Below are positions 43,414 through 48,927 of a DNA stretch of 48,927 bases, in pieces; positions within the stretch are counted from its first letter, which is position 1, and the number at the start of each line of letters is the position of its first letter. The notes under the pieces are model-generated. The model made no database searches. It saw nothing but the letters and a program-made list of their open reading frames with translations, and had not been told where the DNA came from. The stretch is from JANRIC01 sp033765345 (GTDB taxonomy: Bacteria > Bacteroidota > Bacteroidia > Cytophagales > Microscillaceae): the NCBI GenBank assembly GCA_033765345.1, contig JANRIC010000177.1, positions 1 through 48,927 on the forward strand, read 5' to 3'. The position numbers were made by a program, and so were the translations under genes.

Positions 43414-44626
43414 TGCACAGGTTTTATTATGCCTATCTCGGAAGTGGAAACTCGCAGCGTTAAGCTTGCTTTTGCCCCTTTGGCTCATTCAAGCACAACA
43501 CTCCGGGCAAGACCTAAAAAAACAAAGAAGCACTCAACTCTGGAAAATTAAAAAAAATCAAAAACTCCTCTCTGAAATTCATCTGCTCAAAAAAAATAAC
43601 CTCAGCGAGCTTAATCTCATCCGTGAGCAAATCAGGAGTCAAAAAAAATTACTCGACGTAATTCAACAAGAAATCAGCCTCCTTGATCAGGAAATCTCCG
43701 GGATTGATGCACAAACCAAGAAATTGGAAAAGGACCTGAGCTTGCTTCAGGAAGAATACGCCCACATGATTTATACTGCCGCCAAATCTTCCTCTTCCCT
43801 CAATCACCTGAATTTTGTATTTGCCTCCGATAGTTTCAACCAATTTTATCGCCGCCTTCGCTACCTCCAACAATATAAACGAGCCCGGGAAACACAGGTA
43901 TCTCATATTCAAGAACTCAACAATAAACTTGCTGCCCAGAAGAAAAAAGTAAACGATGCCAAAGCCCAAAAGGAGAACATGCTCAGGGAAAAAACGCTCG
44001 AAAGGCAAACACTTGGCTCTTTGGAAGTTGAAAAAACCCGCGTCCTGGGTTCTCTTGCCTCTCAAGAAAAAGATATTTCATCCGAACTGGGGCAAAGTAA
44101 AGAGCAACTGGCTCGCCTGGAAAGAATGATCACTGACTATGTAGGCAGTAGCGGACAAAGCAAAAACACCCAAACTCCGGTAAAAAATAAAGAAAATATC
44201 TATCTTTCTCAGAATTTTGTCAGCAACAAAGGGCGACTCCCCTGGCCGGTTACGCAGGGTTTCATTGCTTCTCCATTCGGCAAACACGAACACCCACTCC
44301 TCAAAGATGTCATGGTAGACAATGCCGGGGTTGATATACAAACCTCCAAAGGGCAAAATGTCAGGGCGGTATTTGGTGGTAAAGTCTCAACCATTGCCAC
44401 TATACCGGGCATGGGAGGGCAGGTATTAATGCTTGAACACGGAGAATATTTTACCGTTTATGCCCGTGTGGAAAATATTTTGGTAAGCCCCGGAGACCAA
44501 GTCAAAACCCAACAAACCATGGCTTCTGTCTTTACGGATAATCAAGGCAATAGCCTGCTGCAATTTCAAATCTGGAAAAGTAGTGAAAAACTCAACCCCC
44601 AAACCTGGCTCAGAAAACAACCCTAA
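43388..44626 (+). CDS. envC: EnvC-like murein hydrolase activator
   Basis: 412 residues. A signal peptide, a long coiled coil (about 40-250), then a LytM domain (about 285-412). The LytM metal site is degenerate: the usual H-x-G-x-D is DNAGVDI, and the HxH strand reads LLQFQIW. The domain is therefore non-catalytic and probably works like EnvC, activating amidases at the septum. Overlaps with both neighbours (26 nt and 4 nt) are convincing operon signs on the left and convergent ends on the right. Confidence 0.9.
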   Translation: MRKSRVVNSAQVLLCLSRKWKLAALSLLLPLWLIQAQHSGQDLKKQRSTQLWKIKKNQKLLSEIHLLKKNNLSELNLIREQIRSQKKLLDVIQQEISLLDQEISGIDAQTKKLEKDLSLLQEEYAHMIYTAAKSSSSLNHLNFVFASDSFNQFYRRLRYLQQYKRARETQVSHIQELNNKLAAQKKKVNDAKAQKENMLREKTLERQTLGSLEVEKTRVLGSLASQEKDISSELGQSKEQLARLERMITDYVGSSGQSKNTQTPVKNKENIYLSQNFVSNKGRLPWPVTQGFIASPFGKHEHPLLKDVMVDNAGVDIQTSKGQNVRAVFGGKVSTIATIPGMGGQVLMLEHGEYFTVYARVENILVSPGDQVKTQQTMASVFTDNQGNSLLQFQIWKSSEKLNPQTWLRKQP

Positions 44627-45627
44627 GAAGGTACGTATTTTTTGCTGAATTCAGGGTCGATTTTGTCCAGATTTTTGATAGAAGACGAGCTGATGTGCTC
44701 AAATTCCTTGTCACATGTCAAAAATATAATTTTTAGCTCGGGTTTCATATCCTCCATAAATCGTAGCTGGTTTACTTCATAATCCAAATCATCTCCATTA
44801 CGCAAGCCCCGAATCAGGGTAATGTCAGCATGGCTTTCTTTGGAAGTCAGGTACTTGGTCAAAAATCCACTGAAATTATCCGTCTGACGATATTTTAATG
44901 TTTGCAAATGAAGGGTGTCTGTATTAATGTCCATTTTATCCGGGTTTACGCCTCTTGCTACGATTACCTTGTCAAATATCTTTTCGGCTTTTTCCAGAAT
45001 ATTCAAATGCCCAAAATGAAAAGGATTAAACGATCCGGGATAAATCCCAATCTTGGGTTTATACAATTTGACAAAATCAATTAGATGCTGTAGATTGGTC
45101 TGATTGGAAGGATATTCCTTTTTAAACTTCTCTAGCAAGTTCAAACGCCCTGCCTGGTATACAGAATAATCTAAAAATTGATACTCTTTAAATATTTTAC
45201 GCTCCCATTCCAAAAGCTCCGTAAAACTTGAATGGCTAACAATTTTCATATCCAAAGCACAAAAAACCTCAGAAAGCCGATGATGTGGCTGATGGGTTTG
45301 GGTATCCAAGATCATCTGCCAAACCATCGAGGTATTCGGATGTGAATCAGCCTGTTGCACAAAAAAATCAGCCGATTGTTTTTCATTATCTGTTCGGGTG
45401 GGGTCATAAATCACATCATGGTAATACGCCGTCATAAGTAAAATATCCCGTTCTTCCTCGTTAAGTTCTCCGGATTGATGAAGGTTTTCAATTTCCTTGA
45501 TTAAAAACTCTAAATGCTGCTCGTTGTGATAATAACGATGTGGTTCGCGCCAATACTGGGCTAGAATTTCTGGATTTCCAATCCCATACGCTCGAAAAAC
45601 CTGTTGATATTTTTTGTATAATTTCAT
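44623..45627 (-). CDS. coaD: HD phosphohydrolase (COG4339-like) fused to CoaD
   Basis: 334 residues in two domains. Residues 1-185 match the COG4339 predicted metal-dependent HD phosphohydrolases: YYHNEQHLEFL (33-41), AYYHDVIYDPTRTDNEKQSA with HD at 70-71, and ALDMKI near 126. Residues 190-334 are phosphopantetheine adenylyltransferase (CoaD): GIYPGSFNPFHFGHLNILEK with the HxGH nucleotide site near 203-206, ARGVNPDK, RGLRNGDDLDYE and SSSSIK. Normal CoaD has about 160 residues, so the N-terminal half is an addition. Both sets of key residues look intact. There is no frameshift or internal ATG that forces a separate start. Confidence 0.93.
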   Translation of the reverse strand: MKLYKKYQQVFRAYGIGNPEILAQYWREPHRYYHNEQHLEFLIKEIENLHQSGELNEEERDILLMTAYYHDVIYDPTRTDNEKQSADFFVQQADSHPNTSMVWQMILDTQTHQPHHRLSEVFCALDMKIVSHSSFTELLEWERKIFKEYQFLDYSVYQAGRLNLLEKFKKEYPSNQTNLQHLIDFVKLYKPKIGIYPGSFNPFHFGHLNILEKAEKIFDKVIVARGVNPDKMDINTDTLHLQTLKYRQTDNFSGFLTKYLTSKESHADITLIRGLRNGDDLDYEVNQLRFMEDMKPELKIIFLTCDKEFEHISSSSIKNLDKIDPEFSKKYVPS

Positions 45628-45708
45628 GTGAATTCAAATAAACCTTGTGCTTATATTTCTGATCACTCGAGTAATCAAACATTGAGAAAAAATCAAATTT
45701 ATTCTAAA

Positions 45709-47427
45709 TTAATTACTATTTAATAAATAACAAAAATCTTTTTCATAGGCAATGATTCCGGCTTGTGTCATCAAGAGATGAGTATCTGTGCTGAGTAGAT
45801 TACAAGGAATTTCCTGTAACAATGAGAAATCATCTTGTTTTCTTACCAGCATCAAATCATCCCCAGGCTCAAAAATTAATCCTTTGCCTGGTGCTGCTAC
45901 TTTTGAGGCAAAATGGCGTTCCCCACTAAGCTGTACCCCACTCATATTCATCTGCAAGTAGTTCAGATTAAAATATTCGTATTTCAGGCTAATTTCGCCG
46001 GATTGATGATCTTCATAAGCTGCCAATCCAACTGAATTGACAATCAGTACTGACTTGATCATTCGGGAAGCCTTGACCGTAGAAATCGTTTTGCCGGAAT
46101 GATAGAATACATATTGAACCCCACCTGCATTTTGTATCAGTCCATGAAAAACATCAAAACCCAGCGTAAAAGCAGGGGTTTGCTCTGTATGTATCTGGTT
46201 TTGAATTACCTGATCAAGATAGAGGAATCGCATGTAGTCTTGATCCAATACGACGAGGATATTTCCGATGGTTTTGAATTGTGCTTTATCCGAAAACTGC
46301 ACATTCTCGATGGGGACAAACCTTTGTTTTTCATCCAGGATCTCAAGTTTTTGGCGGTGCAGATGATATACATTCTTCTCTCCTATAAAAATCTCACCTG
46401 GAACATCTGCCAGGGTATGTTTCAGAAGTGTATAGCCATGATTGCTTACATCAAAGATGCGGATTTTGTCTTGTGTGCGGATAAATCCAAGTTGATGAGT
46501 AAAGTGTGCGTATCGGATGGATTCTCCGGCTTGTGGTTGATAGATTTCGTGTACCTTGAGTGCCGTTTGAATATGGAAAGCAGGAACAACCGTTTTGACG
46601 GTCTGTTGCACGGTGAGCGGTTGGGTAATTTGTATCGGAAAACGCTTGCCTTCCTGAAAAAGCTGTACAAATTGTATTTGCAAATGTGGATCATTCACAG
46701 GCGTATAGCATTTGGGAATGATCATATCTGGGTCTTGCACAAAAACCGGCAGGCGTTGTATCATTCTCTCAGCCATAGCCTTATATTGCTTATGAATGCC
46801 TTTGAAAGGGTGTAAATGCGTAAACAGATTAAAAATCAATACTCCTAGAGCAAAATAATCACTTTCCCTAGAGACTTTTCCTTGATAAAGATAGTCTCGT
46901 ATTTCATCAAAAAGTAGCCCCCAATGGCTGTGCACGGGGGTTTCATAAGAATCTACGTCTAAAAAACGGATTTCTCCTTGTAGATTGACCATGACATTCA
47001 AGCCGCTCAGGTCTCCAATGATAATATCCTGACGATGCGCCGACTGCACGGCCTGGGTCAATTTTTTGGATAGTTCTGTTTTGAAGGGATAATCTATATG
47101 TTGGGCAGCACAAAAATTTTTATTAAAAAAAGCTGACAGTGGCAGAAAATCAGGGGCTAAAAAATCCATTGTAAAACCCAAAATTGTAGGATTTCTTTTT
47201 TTGAGATCATAGATCAGCTCAAGGGGTTTGATAAAGATTGCGTCATCCAGCACGCTGAGGGCATCTTTCTGAGCTTTACTCATGTGCTGATAGTTGGGAT
47301 TGAGATAAATTTTGGCCACCTTGCCTGGTAGTTCGGGCACGGTAAGGATTTTGCCTTCTCCTCCTCTTTTGATTTCGTATCGGTCTTCCAGGGTTATTTG
47401 AAGCCCCTGTTCGGTGATTGCTTTCAT
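45709..47427 (-). CDS. YegI-like protein kinase with C-terminal propeller-like region
   Basis: 572 residues. The kinase domain (about 1-270) has a glycine loop RGGEGKI (21-27), the ATP-binding Lys in VAKIY (39), the catalytic loop IGDLSGLNVMV (Asp 139, Asn 144) and a DVDS motif (157-160) in place of DFG. This form, with GDL..N and D-x-D-S, is typical of kinases that accompany PP2C and von Willebrand proteins in tellurite/YegI-type gene sets. Key residues are present, so activity is likely. The remaining 300 residues are beta-rich with repeated strands such as KIRIFDVSNHGYTLLKHTL, probably a beta-propeller sensor. It lies 60 bp after the PP2C gene on the same strand. The substrate is unknown. 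Confidence 0.88.
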   Translation of the reverse strand: MKAITEQGLQITLEDRYEIKRGGEGKILTVPELPGKVAKIYLNPNYQHMSKAQKDALSVLDDAIFIKPLELIYDLKKRNPTILGFTMDFLAPDFLPLSAFFNKNFCAAQHIDYPFKTELSKKLTQAVQSAHRQDIIIGDLSGLNVMVNLQGEIRFLDVDSYETPVHSHWGLLFDEIRDYLYQGKVSRESDYFALGVLIFNLFTHLHPFKGIHKQYKAMAERMIQRLPVFVQDPDMIIPKCYTPVNDPHLQIQFVQLFQEGKRFPIQITQPLTVQQTVKTVVPAFHIQTALKVHEIYQPQAGESIRYAHFTHQLGFIRTQDKIRIFDVSNHGYTLLKHTLADVPGEIFIGEKNVYHLHRQKLEILDEKQRFVPIENVQFSDKAQFKTIGNILVVLDQDYMRFLYLDQVIQNQIHTEQTPAFTLGFDVFHGLIQNAGGVQYVFYHSGKTISTVKASRMIKSVLIVNSVGLAAYEDHQSGEISLKYEYFNLNYLQMNMSGVQLSGERHFASKVAAPGKGLIFEPGDDLMLVRKQDDFSLLQEIPCNLLSTDTHLLMTQAGIIAYEKDFCYLLNSN

Positions 47428-47487
47428 AAAAATATTTTTTATTAGGTCTTGCTTATAAACAGAGATTATGGGTGACTATCAAGCCCG

Positions 47488-48222
47488 TTACTCAAATTTC
47501 ACCCGCACAATGGCTACATCATCTCCGGGCTTAAATCCGTACTTTTTATCCAGTATATTGCATTTGCGCACCAACATATTATCCAGATGTGCTAGAGAAT
47601 CATCCAAAAGCAGAAAATTCATAGGGCTGAACCCTTCTGGGATATCTACTCGGTTACTTTGAAAAGTAGCTATGCCATCTGTTGAAATGCTGATTTCTCG
47701 CGGGTTTGAGATGCGGAAGATATTTTGCTGTGAAGCAAACCAGGTTTCAAAATCTTCCCCCAGATGATACGCCGGATAATCGGGATGATTGTCTTGGTCT
47801 ATTTCGTGCATTTGTCCGTCAATAGCCACGAAGCCATCACCCAGCACGATGAGGGCAGCTTGTTGGTTTGATTTGTTATATAATAATAAAATGAGTGTGC
47901 TGAGTGTCTCATTCAAACCAAGCAGCAGAAAATTTCGTGCATTAGAAAGCTCTTCAAAAAAAGAGCGCAATATTTCAGGGAGCAGTTGTTCGCCAGGAAG
48001 ATCAAGGAGATGCGCCTTCTCAGGTTGGTGGAGGATCGTTTGGGCAATTTTACGCAAGATTTTGCCCATAAGTGCCGATGCAAAATGTGATTCCCTGCCC
48101 GAAGAGCAGCCATCCATCACGGCGGTCAGGAAATACTGATGCCCCAACTCCTCAGTAATCAAAAAATCCTCACAATAAACTGGATGAAACTCACCCTTAC
48201 GAATCACAGTATAAATTTGCAT
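47488..48222 (-). CDS. PP2C-type protein phosphatase (YegK-like)
   Basis: About 244 residues from the ATG at 48222 (MQIYTVIRKGEFHPVYCEDF). An upstream frame start at 48321 would overlap the KptA gene and is rejected. PP2C metal motifs are MDGCSSGRES (36-45), LGDGFVAIDG and ISISTDGIATF, with a final DDVAIVRVKF strand. It should dephosphorylate targets of the adjacent kinase. It is the first gene of the kinase operon and starts 22 bp from the divergent kptA gene, so the promoters must overlap. Confidence 0.88.
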   Translation of the reverse strand: MQIYTVIRKGEFHPVYCEDFLITEELGHQYFLTAVMDGCSSGRESHFASALMGKILRKIAQTILHQPEKAHLLDLPGEQLLPEILRSFFEELSNARNFLLLGLNETLSTLILLLYNKSNQQAALIVLGDGFVAIDGQMHEIDQDNHPDYPAYHLGEDFETWFASQQNIFRISNPREISISTDGIATFQSNRVDIPEGFSPMNFLLLDDSLAHLDNMLVRKCNILDKKYGFKPGDDVAIVRVKFE

Positions 48223-48244
48223 AACTCTAAAATAATAAAATATT

Positions 48245-48790
48245 ATGGATGAAAAAAAAATTATACAAACCAGCAAACGCCTCAGTCTTGTACTTCGCCA
48301 CCAACCCCAACTCATCGGCATTGAACTGGACGAGCAAGGCTGGGTATCTGTAGAGATACTTCTGCAAGCCTTTTGTAAGCATTTTTACCCCATTGACTTG
48401 GAGCACCTCTGCGAAGTAGTGGCTAATAATAATAAAAAAAGATTTGCTTTTAGCGAAGATACTCAAAAAATTCGCGCCAGCCAGGGACATTCTGTAGAAA
48501 TCAGGCTGGGTTACGAGCCTGTAGAACCTCCTGTGCAATTGTACCACGGTACGGCTACCCGATTTCTGGAGTCTATCCGCAAGTCAGGCTTGCAGAAACA
48601 AAAACGCCATCACGTACATCTTTCAGCCGATGAAGATACTGCCCGGCAGGTAGGTTCCCGCCATGGTGTACCGTTTATCCTTACGATCAAATCAGGCGAG
48701 ATGCACCGAGCGGGTTTTGCCTTTTTTCGCTCCGAAAATGGCGTATGGCTTACAGAATTGGTGCCAGTAGCATATATTATTTTCCCTTAA
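48245..48790 (+). CDS. kptA: RNA 2'-phosphotransferase (KptA/Tpt1)
   Basis: 181 residues. The enzyme moves an RNA 2'-phosphate to NAD+, giving ADP-ribose 1'',2''-cyclic phosphate. Conserved motifs and the catalytic R-H-R-R tetrad are visible: LVLRHQP (R18, H19), KIRASQGHS (R77), YHGT (100-103) and RHHVHLS (R121). It starts at the family's usual point. Bacterial KptA has no agreed native substrate. The divergent PP2C/kinase operon 22 bp away is its only likely partner; to the right lies an IS element. Confidence 0.94.
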   Translation: MDEKKIIQTSKRLSLVLRHQPQLIGIELDEQGWVSVEILLQAFCKHFYPIDLEHLCEVVANNNKKRFAFSEDTQKIRASQGHSVEIRLGYEPVEPPVQLYHGTATRFLESIRKSGLQKQKRHHVHLSADEDTARQVGSRHGVPFILTIKSGEMHRAGFAFFRSENGVWLTELVPVAYIIFP

Positions 48791-48857
48791 GAAGTTGTTG
48801 GGGATTTTCAAAATTAGAGAATCGGGTCTATTTTTGAGTTGACCAAAACCAAAAATA

Positions 48858-48927
48858 ATGACTACACAATTTGAAAAACTGTCCGATTCTCAATGGGATG
48901 CAATATCGTTTCTTTTTCCAACAAGAA
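48858..48927 (+). mobile_element. IS5-type transposase, 5' end only
   Basis: The ATG at 48858 opens a frame, MTTQFEKLSDSQWDAISFLF, whose LSDSQW motif is typical of the N-terminal domain of IS5-family (DUF4096) transposases. The rest lies outside the window. The left inverted repeat probably falls in 48791-48857, but I cannot fix it without the right end. Confidence 0.75.

Noticed and set aside
46099..46815. Plus-strand 238-residue frame over the kinase gene
   Set aside because: It is a shadow of the C-terminal beta-rich half of the kinase and shows no domain.

Overview
The window looks like chromosomal DNA of a low-GC member of the Bacteroidota, probably a Cytophagia-type gliding or environmental lineage. 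The reasons are the DUF3822, DUF4292 and TIGR02757 families, an EnvC-like protein with a degenerate LytM site, a TPR/coiled-coil/SpoIIE-phosphatase sensor, a TonB-dependent receptor, and the TAnnTTTG-type promoter boxes seen at a few genes. No rRNA, tRNA or CRISPR array was found. All family names come from reading motifs by eye; no database search was run.

Left accessory region (1-7000). A 22-copy, 21-bp tandem repeat runs in from the left edge. It is followed by a type II restriction-modification module: a DUF6471 helix-turn-helix-like gene, a C5-cytosine methyltransferase, and a convergent NgoBV/NlaIV-like PD-(D/E)XK endonuclease broken by a one-base frameshift. Next come a stand-alone two-domain effector-associated-domain (EAD) adaptor and a large NHLP-type bacteriocin-exporter ATPase/permease, with no precursor peptide or partner transporter in view.

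7600-22700. A four-gene plus-strand run could form a cell-envelope signalling unit: a fibronectin-type-III lipoprotein, a TonB-dependent receptor, a transmembrane TPR-SpoIIE phosphatase, and a membrane-anchored tyrosine phosphatase that overlaps it by 4 nt. A tight four-gene minus-strand operon then encodes a ferric-reductase/Rieske fusion and three small membrane proteins. After it come a STAS-like protein, an M23 metallopeptidase, a DNA photolyase and an NfeD-type membrane protease.

22980-28800. Three consecutive genes combine LysM repeats with copies of an RlpA-like double-psi barrel that keeps its His but has lost the Asp of the lytic motif. One of these proteins carries four barrels, the last split by a 75-bp tandem repeat. 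A small membrane ORF and a TIGR02757 gene overlap the end of this run.

28800-45630. Mostly housekeeping: pyrE, two Nudix hydrolases, DUF3822, a Rof-like Rho inhibitor, mtaB, panB, a MATE pump, dut, a sugar nucleotidyltransferase, a TPR protein, a DUF4292 lipoprotein, an EnvC-like protein, and coaD fused to an HD phosphohydrolase. A wobble-paired 19-bp RNA stem (32943-33054) precedes a secreted protein, and a 40-bp duplication lies at the mtaB 3' end.

Right end (45700-48927). A YegI-like protein kinase and a PP2C phosphatase form one operon. A KptA/Tpt1 RNA 2'-phosphotransferase starts only 22 bp away on the other strand, and an IS5-type transposase begins at the window edge. The kinase-PP2C-KptA set is the best candidate here for an undescribed system, followed by the EAD adaptor with the orphan exporter and the degenerate-barrel/LysM cluster.
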